Part shown: piece after piece, positions 1 through 11,163 of the stretch | Position numbering within the stretch: position 1 is the stretch's first letter | Layout of the letters: every line of letters starts with the position of its first letter | Assembly: GCA_015179045.1 (NCBI GenBank) | Contig: WHUZ01000028.1 | Span: forward strand, 124,001-188,000 | Reading direction: 5' to 3' | DNA: 64,000 nucleotides | Origin: Kalaharituber pfeilii | Taxonomy: Eukaryota; Ascomycota; Pezizomycetes; Pezizales; Pezizaceae | Position numbers and translations under genes: made by a program | Notes under the pieces: model-generated | Told to the model about the DNA's origin: nothing | Databases searched by the model: none | The model's input: the letters and a program-made list of their open reading frames with translations, nothing else

Positions 1-451
1 CCTCAGATGTAATAGACTCGGACTGTGTCTTACTGAAGTAGTATGTAATACTACGAGATCCATTAGCTGCTGCTGCCAATTCTGCTGCTGTTTGTCGTTT
101 TCTTCGTTGCTGCCTTTCGCTATATTTAGGACCTCGCTGGTACCGGATATTTCTGGATGATTCTCCTCTAGATGACATCAAGAGTTCAAATACATCTTGA
201 TTGAACTCATCATTCTCTGGCTCATCCTCAGTGAATTCACAATCTTCTTCTGAACTAGAGTCAAACTCTTCCCAATGAACTGCTGTTGGCACCTCCGGCT
301 CTCCTGGTCTCCATGCATCCTCCTCACTTTCATTATCCAAATGTGCTATTAGTTCCGCTTCCAGCTGTGCTTCAGCTAGCCGCGCTCGTTTTGCCTGTTT
401 TGCCTGTCGAACTCTCTCCAGATGCAGCGCCCGCTTGCTTTTCCGTCCCAT
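1..451 (-). CDS. Partial unknown protein, N-terminal part (runs off left edge)
   Basis: An open frame of 150 codons starts at the ATG complementary to 449-451 and leaves the window with no stop. The N-terminus is basic and helical (MGRKSKRALHLERVRQAKQA), followed by an acidic stretch rich in Glu, Asp and Ser around residues 40-85. A basic segment with RYQRGPKYSERQQRRKRQ comes next, and then ends in GSRSITYYFSK. From memory, a basic 'RGPKY..R.QRR' segment followed by an 'xITxYF' motif resembles the N-termini of fungal transposon-encoded proteins that precede a DDE transposase domain; the domain itself would lie outside the window. Codon use shows no RIP-like decay and there is no internal stop. 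I do not recognise the family with certainty. Confidence 0.5.
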   Translation of the reverse strand, partial: MGRKSKRALHLERVRQAKQAKRARLAEAQLEAELIAHLDNESEEDAWRPGEPEVPTAVHWEEFDSSSEEDCEFTEDEPENDEFNQDVFELLMSSRGESSRNIRYQRGPKYSERQQRRKRQTAAELAAAANGSRSITYYFSKTQSESITSE

Positions 452-803
452 TTTGTGAATCTGTATTAACATTAAGTGAGCCATAGACTAATTAATTAAC
501 TCAAGCATTGGAACGTATTTACCAATTCTAGTCCTTTAATTAATTCTTTGATTCAAGCGACAGGGTGGCTGAACAGGCCGATATGTGCGACCGATGCAAC
601 AGGTATCAAGTATGCAAGTATAGGGGACAACCAGCGGTGGACAGTGGATTGTTGCTGTAGGGCGGTAGGAAGAAAATCGCATGAAAGAGGGGGGCATCAG
701 TGCATGTAACGACTACATAACTAGTGCTTATAGTGCTTAGTCATCATCGAAGCAAATGTCCGCCCTCCTCCGCATACAGATGTCCCCAACCATAACATAG
801 GGT

Positions 804-862
804 TTTTTTTTTTTTTAATTTCACGTGACCCTGCATGCAGCTTTCCGCCATGGCAGGGCAAG
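804..862 (-). mobile_element. Tail-A short insertion with target-site duplication
   Basis: A poly(T) run is followed by the reverse complement of the tail-A end (TTTCACGTGACC ... GCCATGGCAGGG). The 11-bp direct repeat TAACATAGGGT flanks it at 793-803 and 863-873. This is what target-primed reverse transcription leaves after strong 5' truncation. Confidence 0.8.
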
Positions 863-1855
863 TAACATAGGGTGCGGACGTCGCAGTGCAAGCAGCAGCA
901 GCGCAATGGCCACGCACTTCTTTCGTAGTATAGTTTCATAGCATTTTTTACTCAGCAATTTCATGATTATGAAATAATCAACTTGGCAAGTTGGAAACTA
1001 AATTCTGTTGAAGATTATGCAACGAGCATCACGGGACATATCACGTGAGGCTGCCATGTGTGAAGGATAGCACATGAACCGAGATTATGGTATAAGGTAA
1101 TTCCATGTGATGAGGAATCTAAGTTGTGGATACGTGTTGTGATAATAAGCAACCTTAATATTCGCACAATTTGCTAGCAGCTCATGTCTATAAACAGGTG
1201 GATGTTAGGGGCACATACTGTACGTTGAATAGAAGACATAAGTGTGAACAATCTAATACGCATTCCTGCGCATCTTTTCCGTATATGTTGCTACAAATTC
1301 AAATGTATTTTGGTATCTTGGCGTGCTGATTAGTGGTATCTTGGCGTGCTGATAGTATCATGCTGCCGCTGAGACACAATTGGTCACCAGCAGTACAAAA
1401 TGACGCCATGGATGGTAGCTTCACTTTTAGCGCCACATGGCGCTGAGAAGAGGTGAAATGCATCCAGGGCGCACGAGGCGCTTGTGGGGCTTTCAGGACC
1501 CCGGGCGCTTCAGGGCGATTTTTTTTTTTGCCGATGCGACTTCACAGCGGGTTATACCCGACTTTATAGCGGGTTACACCCGACATCTCCAAAACTCCAA
1601 CCCGACAGTAGAAGCTATTACCACAACAAGTCAGGACCTAGTAACAAGTGAGAAGGCCTGCTCGGGGGCTTAGGGAAATCTAGCAGTAGTGTAGCAACAA
1701 GACCTGATAGCTTTTAGGGGTATTCTCCCTCTGGGCCAATGGATAACTCAAATTTGTAAACTTGTCAGAGATGTCAGGTAAAGGATGGGAGTCATATTTC
1801 AGAAGTAAATTCTTTGTAAATCCAGGGATAAAGACTCTCGAAGCTGATATAGGCA

Positions 1856-1898
1856 TTAGAAGAGACTTTGTGAATTCAATCTACAAAGTCTCTTCTAA
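1856..1898. repeat. Perfect 16-bp inverted repeat (hairpin)
   Basis: The left arm TTAGAAGAGACTTTGT (1856-1871) is exactly complementary to 1883-1898, with an 11-base spacer. There is no T tract typical of a terminator and no gene next to it; the function is unknown. Confidence 0.6.
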
Positions 1899-2430
1899 AG
1901 CTCTTCAGTATTAATTTAGCATCTTTAATCAAATCTAAGATATGTAAGAGTGTATTATCCATGGGCGGCCTAGGTGGAATAATTGATTTTCGATTCCCAT
2001 ATTATATAATATTTATTCTCATGGTACGTAGTATGATATGTAGTATTCTCGTACCCAGGTGGTACTGTATGTTGTTCTCGTAGCCAGGTAGTATGTATAT
2101 ATTCAAAACAAGTACAAAAAAACTACTCGCAAGTCCAGCTTTCAACCACCTATGGAGGGAGAGGGTAGTGAGGAGGATTGAGGCAGTTGACCTTTTTTTT
2201 TTTTTTTTTTTTTTAATATCACGTGACCCCGCATGCAGCTGTTCGCCAAGGCAGGGCCCCTGGGTCTAAACCCTCAAAGCCCGGAGGCAGGCTTACCTAA
2301 CTACCCCTCCGCCGCCATCTCTACAAACGGAAAACTCAACCCCTCCCCGCCCCACCTCCCCGAGGCACTAAAATAACTACAACTTTCCTCCACCGCCACC
2401 TTCGAACAAACGAAAAATCGCCCCCTCCCC

Positions 2431-5400
2431 CTACACCTTCAACGAACCAAAAAACTCTCCCAGCACATCCACCGCCTCCCCGTTCTCCTGCTCTGCCGTC
2501 CACTTCTTCTCGTCAATATCCTCCCACCTTCCCCATCCTTCCGGGTACTCTACCTCCTCACACCTGAACGCCAGGTGGTCTGCCGTTTGCTTTTCTCCAC
2601 ACCCGCACCTGCTCCCCTCTGCCGCCTTGCCTATTCTGATATCCCATTCCTTCCCCATCCCCTTCCCCGTCCTCAACCGGTGAAGGCAGTGGTTGCCCCC
2701 CTGCCCCACCTCATCACTGCACCCCCTCCGTACCCCACCTCCCTCCTCTCCGCTGCGCGCAGTTTTTTTCCACTTCTGGCGCAACCCTCCTTCCGTCACC
2801 ACCGACTTCCCGATCCTGTCCGCCGCCCTCTTCGCTTCGAAGTCCGCCGCCTCGTTGCCAGCGATACCGATGTGCGCCTTCACCCACATCAGCTTGACGT
2901 CCCCCCCTTCTTTCTTTCTCTCCGCGACTGCATCCACCACTCTCCTCAGGTCTCCGGTTCGTGCTTTCCCCAGTCTCCCCGCCTTCCTCACCGCCGCGAT
3001 TGCTGCCTGTGAGTCCGTCAGGATGACCAGGTTCGCCGGTGCTGGGACCGCCTTCTCTATCCCCATTCTCATCCCTCTCACCTCCCCATCCCACACCGTC
3101 GCCCCTGTCCCCATTTCTTCTCCCCCCCCGCCGTCCCACTTCCAGGATCCCCCTCCCACTCTCCCCTTCTCATTCATACTACCATCTGTGTACACCGCCC
3201 CCCCCCCTTGCGTTGGCCAAAAGATTGACGACTCCCACTCCTCCGCGCTTCCCCCTTTGCGTCCTTCTCTCGTCACTTCTTCCACCTCCGTTCTCGCACA
3301 TCCCCCCCCCCATGACACCTCGTCCACCCCCTCCGGCATGACGAAGCTAACCGTGCTCTGCACCCTCCCTGCCACCGACTCGAAACCGTCCTTCTTCTGC
3401 ATCGCCCATCCCACGCTCCAATCTCTCCAATCCCTGCCTCTCTCCTCCACATCCCCTTCTCCCCTGAAGTCCGCGGTCCAGATATCCCCGCATCCCTCCG
3501 GATCCCCTATACTCCTTGCCACCAGCCTCGCCTGCGCCGCATCTAAAGCTGTCTCCGCACTCTCCACTCCGGCGATCCAGTTGACTTTCTGCATCGCTGC
3601 TCCGTGGACAGCGCCCGTGGCCTTCTTCAGTACCTGGTACTGAATTTTCTCCATCTCCCTTCTCCATTCCTTCTGCCCTCTCCACCCTATTTCCGAACCC
3701 CACATCATCACCGCCCTTATCATTCCCGTGTATAATTGTCTCCAACTCCGTGGGCTCATTCCCCACTGCCCCGCGCCCGCCCCCATCATAGCACCCGCGA
3801 GCTTTCTTGCCTTCTCTATCCTCGCCTTCCAATGGAAGTCGAAGTCTAGAGTCGCATCGAAGATTACTCCCAGCCATTTCACCTTCTCCACCTCCTTTCT
3901 CTTTCTCTTCCCCTTACCAAACACGATATCCTCATGCTTCGTTTTCTCCAAAGGCACCCCCCACCTCTCCGCCACCTCCCCCGTGATCCTTCCCAGCTTT
4001 ACTCTCAATCTCTCTAGGTCCCTCGTCCCTTCCCAGTCCCACGCCGTCACATTAATGTCATCCACGTATGACGGGACCTCGCACTCTACCTCCGGACATT
4101 CTCTTCTCAACATCTCCTCCAGGTCCTCCAGCATCGGCGCCAGCCATATGAGAAAAATGACCGGTGACAACGGTGAACCCTGCGGCACCCCCACGTTCGC
4201 TCTCCCCTCCCCCCTAATCACCCCATCCCATTCCACTGTGAACCTTCTTCTCCTGAAAAAACCCTTTAACCACCCTCCCCACCTCCTAGCCATCCTGTCT
4301 CCCTGTATCCTTCTCAACACCTCCTCCCCTTTCACATTGTTGAAGCCCCCCTTACGTCGTCTAGGCTCCAAACCGACCCCCCCTTCCTTGCCAGGCACCG
4401 CTGGGTTTTGGTAACCGCTCTCATCATTGCTTCCGCAGCATTTCGCCCTTTTCTGCCGCCAAATTGATGTCGGTGGAAGAGCTGGTCTGCTTTCTGCAAC
4501 TCGTTCGCTACCACTTTCTCTCGCAACTTCGCCACGCAGTTAATCAGGTTTATCGGTCTCCAACTCCTCACCTGGGACTTGTCCTTCCCCGGCTTCGGAA
4601 TCATGACTACCTTGCTTAACTGCCACTCTTCCGGGGTCCTCCCCGCCGCCATCTCTTCCGCCATCTGTGTCATTAGCTCTCTTCCTAATGGCGTCTTCAT
4701 CACCAGCTTCAAGAGCTTGTATGAGACTCCATCGGGTCCCGGCGCCGACACGTTGCTCGTCCCCCTGAGGGCGTCTTCTAGCATACCCACAATCTTTTCC
4801 ACTTCATATCCCGGTCCTTTTCCCTCCCCCTCTCCTCCTCTCCCTCCTCCCCATTCTGCCTCTCTTCCCACTGAAAGTTCCTCGAGACCAGTGCGGAGCA
4901 CTTGTCTCGATCCGTCCTCAGCTCCTCCCCCTCCTCCCCTGTTAGCTTCCCCATTGTTGCCTTCAACCTCCACGGGTCCTTTGCTACCCTGGCAACTGCC
5001 CACGGGTCTTTCTCCCCCATCTCCTCTGCGAAGGCCCTCCAGCACTCCTCCTTTTCTTTCCTAATGTTCGCCTTGAGGGTCCTCTTCGCCTCCTTCCATC
5101 TCTCATATCTCTCTGGGTCCATCCCTTGGCCCCTTGACCCACCCCCCCTCTCCCCTCTGCCGACACCTTCTTCCGGAGGCCCGTTAACTTCTTGGACCAC
5201 ACTTCTTACTCCTTCTGCATATTCTCACCTCCCGGCTGTGCCTCTCCTTCAAGCTCAAGAGCTTCTCATACGGGGTCTCCCCTGGTAGTCCTCCGAGCCA
5301 CTCCCTTTCTTTTCCCCGTCCCATTCCTTCATATCTTCCACGAGATCCTCCACCTCTTCGAAATTCACCCTTCTTCTCTTCTCTCCCCCCCCCTCCTCCA

Positions 5401-6127
5401 CGTCTTCCCATGCCGTGCCTATGGCTGCGTGGTCCGAACTCAGAAACGTCAGCTCTCCCTTCCTTTTTACCTCCTCTCCCATCCCCTTCTCCCAGCACAA
5501 GTCAATAACCGACTCCTGCACCTCCCCCCTTCTCTGTCTCCTCCACGTTGCCTTCCCCTCTGCGCTCACCAGCTCCCATCCATCCCCTTCAAAGAACTCC
5601 TTCACTGCTACCCCTCTCCCATCATTTTGTACCCCCTTCCCCCCCCACGCTTGGTGGTGGGCATTCCAATCCCCCACGATAATCCCCCTCCTCCCGTCCC
5701 ATTCTTTTTTCTATCTTTCCCAGGACGTTCTCCATCTCCTCCTTCTTCCAAATTGGGCTGTACGTATATTCCTCCTACCCGTCTCTCGCCCACCGCCGCC
5801 CAAACCCAATTCTTTTCTTCTTCCCTCACCTTCACCTTCTCTGTCCTCCCCTTTGCCACATGTAACACTACTCTTGTCCCCTCCCTCACCTCCGACTTTA
5901 TGTCGAAAGATGGATGAGTCGTCGTTACCCAGCTCCCCCCCCTTTTTCTCCACCCACGCTTCTAACACGAAGAAAATATGAAAACCTTCCCTACTCGCCC
6001 ATTCCAACGCCACGTGCGTGTTGGCCACTCCGCCTTGCACGTTCTGACTCCCTATCTTCCACTTCACCATGTTGATTTCGGGCTTCTGTCCTCTCATCCA
6101 GGCTCGGGGCCCAGGCGGAATCCTCAA
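2431..6127 (-). pseudogene. LINE 1 ORF2: endonuclease - reverse transcriptase - RNase H
   Basis: This would be the enzyme that nicks target DNA and copies the element RNA. The endonuclease begins near 6070 (KIGSQNVQGGVANTHVALEW), with GDWNAHH near 5670 and the SDHAAI box near 5430. The reverse transcriptase has SAPGPDGVSYK near 4750, MIPKPGKDKSQVRSWRPINL near 4580, VGVPQGSPLSP near 4190 and the catalytic YVDD near 4065. RNase H follows with YTDGS near 3190, DGEVRGM, LTDSQAA and WVKAHIGIAGNEAAD near 2880. A CxC..H..C finger near 2600 and the C-terminal GEFFGSLKV end the protein. The frame is continuous from about 4398 to 2431. Upstream it changes at least five times (near 5900, 5700, 5300, 5190 and 5040), so the copy is not translatable as it stands. 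Confidence 0.9.
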
Positions 6128-7965
6128 TGCCCTCTACACTCTTCTTCACCCCTTGCATCTTTTCTGCTCCCTCGTCCCAACTCTCATCCTTCGCTTTCCC
6201 TTTGGCCTTCGTCTTTGCCTCCCTCAGGATCGCGCTCAACTCCTCCGCTTCCTTTTGACTTCCAGCGTTGAAAACCACTCCCCCCTCCTCCTCCTCCTCC
6301 GTGTTTCTCCTCTTCATGCCTTCGTTCCCACCTGCCCCTGCTCCCTTTCTCTTCTCCGTGATCGCTCTAAATGCCCTCTTCGCCTCCTCGTCACTGCATT
6401 CCTTGGCGACATGCCCTTTCTTTTTACACACTAGGCACACAATTCCTCCAGTTGCCTGTTGTCCTTGCGTGCCCTGTGTCTGTCCTAACCCCCCTCTACT
6501 CCCTCCCTGTGCGCTAGCCCCTTTTCCTTTTGGTCCCTTTGGGGCATTTGCTGGGGGGGGGTCTTTATCACCCCTTCTGGTAAAGGCTCCTCTCTCCTCC
6601 AATTCTGTCGAATCTCCGGCCTCCTCCCCTGCTGCTGCTTTCCTCTTGGGTTCCAGAGCTGTACCCATCTCGGCTTTCCAAGAATCATCACTCTCTCCTT
6701 GCACAGTCTCTCTGCCTCCTCCGCGTCTTTTACCTCAAAGGTCACCGAGCTCGACCTTGCCGTTTGCGGATTCGGTGCCCAGGCGAATCTGTGTGGCCCC
6801 CGGTTGCCTGCCTTCAATCCCGGGTTCTCTTTCTTGACCAGTTCAGTGACCACTGCGTCTGTCACTGCTCCCTTCTGTACCGGCACCCCCTTTATCACCG
6901 GCTTCACTCCCTTCTTGTTTTCCACCCACACCCTTACCGTGTCCTTGTACATCGCCCTGATGAGGGCATCGCATTTCTTCAACACCTCCTCCTCTTTCAT
7001 CTCTGTGGGTACCTCCTCAATCTCCCACACCCTCTCGAACACGCTAACTTCCCCGTGAATGTTTAGCCTCCTCATTCGGAACATGGGTTTCTTCTCCGTC
7101 GCCTCCCAGTCCCGTCTTGCCTGCTCAAACACCTTCGTCCCCTTCTCCTTCTCCTTCTCCCACGTCTCCCCCTTCGCCACCACTCTCTCTTTGTGTTGAG
7201 AGGTGACCTGCATTTTCCTCATCTTTCCCCCCCCTACGATTTGCCATCCCTCCCCCTCCTGTTTCACCTCCGCTGTGAGGAAACCATGATTCTCCCGCTC
7301 AATCCTCTCCGCTTCCTCTTTAGCTTCTTTTGCTCTCTTCGTGTCCTCCGCCTTGCTAGACTCCAAGGCTTCTCTTTCCAACTTGTTCGCGAGCTCTTTT
7401 GCCAACAGCAACTCCCGCTTCTTGAGTTTCTGTCGTGCGTCGAGGTTGTTGTGTGCCTCGATCGCTGCTTCTTGCTTGCGTTTTTCCTCCTCTTCCGCCT
7501 TCCTTTGTTCCTCCGCCTTCTTCGCAATCCTCCTCGCCTCTGCCTGTCTTTCCCTCTCCATTTCCTTCTCCCTATTCTCCTTCTCTACCTGTCTCCTCTT
7601 CTTCTCCGCTCTGTCTTTTTCTTCCGTCGTCGCGAGCCCCATGTGTGCATGCATACTCACGACCATATCCTCCAGCCTCTTAACCCTCTCTGCCATCCCC
7701 TTTTCTTCTCCGACGCCGACGTTTTTCCGTACGTCCTCCGCCCACATTCTCATCCCCTTCGCTGCATTCTCTGTCAGCTGTTCCTCCGCCACCCATAGCC
7801 CTTTTCCATTCCGGTCCTGCTCCCCCGCCTCCTTAATAAACTCTTGCCACGTGTATCCGAGGCACCCTTCCATTAGTTTGGCCACCTCCGCCTCCGCCTT
7901 ACGGACTTTCTTCATTGTTTTCCCGGAGGCAGAAGAAGGGGGGCAGATCCACTGGCGGCCATGCT
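5991..7965 (-). pseudogene. LINE 1 ORF1: Gag-like RNA-binding protein
   Basis: ORF1 proteins of LINEs coat the element RNA. The long frame from 7915 opens with a strongly charged coiled-coil stretch rich in Lys, Glu and Arg (about residues 80-260) and leads into an RRM-like region near WEIEEVPTEMKEEEVLKKCD. A second frame (from 6704) carries the zinc knuckle CLVCKKKGHVAKEC (about 6396-6437). The two frames meet at a run of eight or nine C at about 6551-6560, where a one-base indel would join them. Upstream, ATG at 7965 (MAASGSAPLLLPPGK) could be the true start if a second one-base indel in an A run near 7920 is allowed. The C-terminal end is unsure because it overlaps the start of ORF2. Confidence 0.75.
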
Positions 7966-8075
7966 AGAATGGGCAGGTACAGAATAGGAGGGGTTCATCG
8001 TTCCGCAATTTCCTTGTATTTCATGTATTACCTGGTCCTTTTATTCCTTATTTAATTTATTCCTTATGTACATAA

Positions 8076-8137
8076 ATAGCCCACAGGGTGGCATGCGAGT
8101 AATGAATTTTTTTTTTATAAAAAAAAAAAAAAAAAAC
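8076..8137 (+). mobile_element. Tail-B short insertion
   Basis: Reads ATAGCCCACAGGGTGGCATG...GAGTAATGA, then a T run, ATA and a long A run. It matches the tail-B 3' end. No flanking duplication was found. The T10-ATA-A18 tail is odd and could fold back on itself. Confidence 0.6.
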
Positions 8138-9221
8138 GACTTCCTCGTACCCTAAACTTGTTCCGAAATCTACAACTGGACGTTCATGTGGTCTGAAACT
8201 ATTGAAAATAAGTGCAACCATCATGCCTCTAGTATACATTGTTGTATTGAACCAAGCAAACCATTCCCAACAGTATTGCTCGAAGCAGTTTGCTACTACT
8301 TTTTTTTGCTGGAGGGTGTAGAAATATCGCCAGATAACGCAGGATAATAATGAAGGATGTGACTAGACTGAATTCCTTGATAATTTCGCTAATATATGAC
8401 GAGGCTTCCAGAGCCATACATATATAGAAAATGCAGAATATGAAGTTGCATACAAAATCATGATCCACTATAGCGAAGCATTCGGTCTGCCAAGTATGGA
8501 GAGCACACGGTCTGGGTCGTACGCTTGGACTCAATTATGGCGCCCACTGACATCCGATAACGTCGACAATCATTTCCGAGCGGTATTGCATGTCCTTCCG
8601 GCATTGTTGCAGATTTCTCCGACTGCTAGGGTGCGGCTTGTATACCCTAGTTTGTCATGGTTTCCAACAACGGGAACCGGGGGTAACACAACTCCGCCTG
8701 CAGGCTATCAGCGAACGGTAGGTAATGCACATTTACTAGCAGGGCAAAACTCCTCGTGCTTTTATTGATAGGTACTCTGAACTTCCTTATTTAGGCGGCT
8801 CGGGTTTCAATAATAGTTTTAAAGTGTAGCTTTCTGGAAGACAGATATCTGATTTCAGTGCTGGGTGACGCTGGTTCCGCACATTCCCCATACCTCTGAT
8901 TCTGGCTGGTCGATCATTGATATCGTTCATTCCCAATAGTCCATGCATCAATGAATACAGTAACCGTACATCTTTGGATGTCAATACTTCTATGTCTCTC
9001 GGGGGCTATGACAAATTACGTACAAAGGAAATAATAGCAGTTAATAAGAAATAGAAAACCGTGCCTCTTGTCCTCCGTCCCATCATCTGCCGATCCACCT
9101 CATTAGCTCTGGCAATGGGTCCGGGTCGTTCTTGGTTTGTCTTCCTTTTTCATCCCCGGCTCCCTTATCACCTCCCTCCCTCTGGCCTCCTTGTCTTCCA
9201 CACCTCACAATGTCAGAATGT

Positions 9222-9272
9222 ATAGGGCGGCAAGCGATTAATGATATAAAAAAAAAAAAAAAAAAAAAAAAA
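9222..9272 (+). mobile_element. Tail-B short insertion with target-site duplication
   Basis: AGGGCGGCAAGCGATTAATG plus an A run of about 26, flanked by the 12-bp repeat ATGTCAGAATGT at 9210-9221 and 9273-9284. Confidence 0.85.
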
Positions 9273-9597
9273 ATGTCAGAATGTTATCGGTTGCTTTCCC
9301 AACTTAGCCTTCATTCTTGAACGTTACAACCTCTTTTCCACCAAGTTGTACTACGCAGTAGAGGTTTACAGGTTTTACTTCCTGTACAGTACATCGAATA
9401 AAATCCAAACAATCGCTCAGCGTACATAGACGATATGTAAGGTTTTCTACCACAGATATTGTGATAAGCGAGAGTATAAAGTTACTGTATAGAAGGAGAA
9501 ATACAAAAGAAACTTATAAGGGTTGACGTCAATACAAGGTTTGCTTAGGTCATCTCCCGAATAGGCTTAGCTAGAAGTTCCAGTATAACGTAGAACT

Positions 9598-10379
9598 GAA
9601 TGAATCCAGCATGCCAGGCCATGCAAGGCCAATTGGAGGCCTAGACTGGCCTGGACCGTGAAATTCTGGGCCTGGCCTGGCCTGAAACAATCAGACCATT
9701 CAGGCCGGTCCAGGCCATTCAGGTCGCCCAGGCCAAGCAGGCCAACCAGGCTATTTACGTAAATTTAAGCGATTTTACAATTTAACCCAGGTGAATTAGA
9801 TTTTAATAGTCCTGGATATTTCCACTATCAGTAATTGACAGTTGCGCATTAGGTATCATCCACGAAGAATTGATTCCCGTCTGTTGTATTATCTGGAAGG
9901 TCCATCATTTCTAAAATATTTCTTAGTATATATACTTGAATACAAAGTGTGATACATACTTGACGAAAGTCGTAGGCCGCTGCTGTTTAAAATTCTAGAT
10001 AAACGGGAGATTCTACTCATGTAAATACTCAAACAATCTGGTAAATGCTGGCCTCAATTCACCTGGATACCGGTGGAGTGATTCGTTTAATTGGCTTGAA
10101 CCTGCATGAATGTCCTGGACCGGCATGATTGGCCTGGACCGGCATGAATGTCCTGGACCGGCATGATTGGACTGGACCGGCCTGATTGGCCTGGACCGGC
10201 CTGAATGGTCTGGACCGGCCTGAATGGTCTGGACCGGCCTGAATGGTCTGGACCGGCCTGGGTGGCCTGATTCATGTGGATCAGGCCGGTCCAGGCTGGC
10301 CCAGGCCACTGAGAATACCGGCCGGGACCGGTCCAGGCGGTTTCAGTCCAATGCAGATCACGGCCTGTTGGATTCATTG
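9598..10379 (+). mobile_element. GGCC-rich hAT-type MITE, copy 1 (782 bp)
   Basis: The terminal inverted repeat is of the type CAATGAATCCAACAGGCC; the left end has decayed to GAATGAATCCAGCATGCC. The 8-bp target duplication GTAGAACT lies at 9590-9597 and 10380-10387, the hAT hallmark. Both subterminal zones are arrays of CAGGCCGGTC/GGCCTGGACC-type motifs around a unique AT-rich core of about 300 bp. It codes for nothing. Copy 2 at 45062-46046 lies in opposite orientation. Confidence 0.85.
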
Positions 10380-10387
10380 GTAGAACT

Positions 10388-11163
10388 AGTTAGCTTATTT
10401 TCACCTCTGTGGATCGATATGTGATGTTCCATGCCGCGGATCATCAAATCTCCTTCTCAAGCTCAACTTCAGGAAGGCAGTTATTTCTCTTCCAGGCCTT
10501 CAGTCCCATCAGGGTGGCAATGTCCCTGATGCTGACATTTTGCACACCAAACTGGCTCCAAATATAGCCTCGGGGGAAGAGGCTGGTACTCGTATTACAT
10601 GACTATGAACAACTGTGGTACATGAAGGGAAACTATCTACTAGGCGTAACTACATCTCGTTTGTATACTCCCTCTCGGCTCCTCTGCTACTAGGTATACC
10701 TTTCTCCACATCTTCAGTTACCATTATCCACGACTTTGACTCTGTTCTCTTCCCATCCCCAAATGTGCTGAGAAATGGCACAAAATAGGAAAAAGTAAAA
10801 ATAAACATATATATCACAAAATGCAAGAAAATCCAATGTTAAAATATAGACTATTATCAGTCGACATTGACCTATGAGGAAAGAAGGCTTTCATGCACAT
10901 AAGATTTGAATAATCGATGGCTGTTAGGAGCTGAAAAGTAGTTTTAAGTGGCCATTTATGTCTCTTTGCCATCTCATTCCGGATAACATCTGTCCTTTTG
11001 TTTTCTATTATTCTTAACGTTCTTTAAGGACATGCTTGGCGCCAAGCCCCTTAGAGTGATAGCAAAGTATCTTACCCTCACTCGACATTGTCCACCCTCG
11101 AAGCAACACCATCGACGCCTAGCCTCAGATTGTGTCTGTCAACCTGTCAACCAGAGAACTACT
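10388..11163. other. Spacer upstream of a gene relic
   Basis: I see no coding frame or repeat here. The last 130 bp before the ATG at 11164 would be the promoter and 5' leader of the relic gene. Confidence 0.3.

Larger units (their letters stand above)
452..2191. other. Gene-poor spacer
   Basis: No convincing coding frame. It holds one tail-A insertion (804-862), a 23-bp tandem duplication with the core GGTATCTTGGCGTGCTGAT at 1311-1353, and a perfect 16-bp inverted repeat with an 11-bp loop at 1856-1898. Short repeats of CGGGTTATACCCG type lie around 1549-1585. Confidence 0.5.
2192..7965 (-). mobile_element. LINE 1: Tad/I-type non-LTR retrotransposon, nearly full length
   Basis: On the minus strand the order is ORF1 with a CCHC knuckle, an APE-type endonuclease, reverse transcriptase, RNase H, a C-terminal CCH-C finger, a 3' UTR ending in the tail-A sequence (2214-2300) and poly(A), seen as poly(T) at 2192-2213. 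This order is that of the Tad clade of ascomycete LINEs. I found no target-site duplication, so the 5' end is uncertain; a possible ORF1 start is at 7965. The reverse transcriptase/RNase H half is open over 655 codons, but the endonuclease half and ORF1 carry several frameshifts, mostly in runs of C or G. It is therefore a fairly young copy that is probably dead. Confidence 0.9.
7966..9597. other. Gene-poor spacer with two tail-B insertions
   Basis: No recognised gene. The ORF at 8460-8768 has no known motif. Two tail-B insertions (8076-8137 and 9222-9272) are the only recognisable elements. Confidence 0.4.

Noticed and set aside
2575..7967. Many open frames on the plus strand across LINE 1 (for example 2693-3643, 5192-5917, 7341-7967)
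   Set aside because: Pro/Ser/Leu-rich shadows of the minus-strand ORF1 and ORF2; GC-rich third positions leave the opposite strand open.
8460..8768. 102-codon ORF with ATG
   Set aside because: Protein-like composition but no known motif, no splice or promoter support and no second copy; left out of the CDS list.
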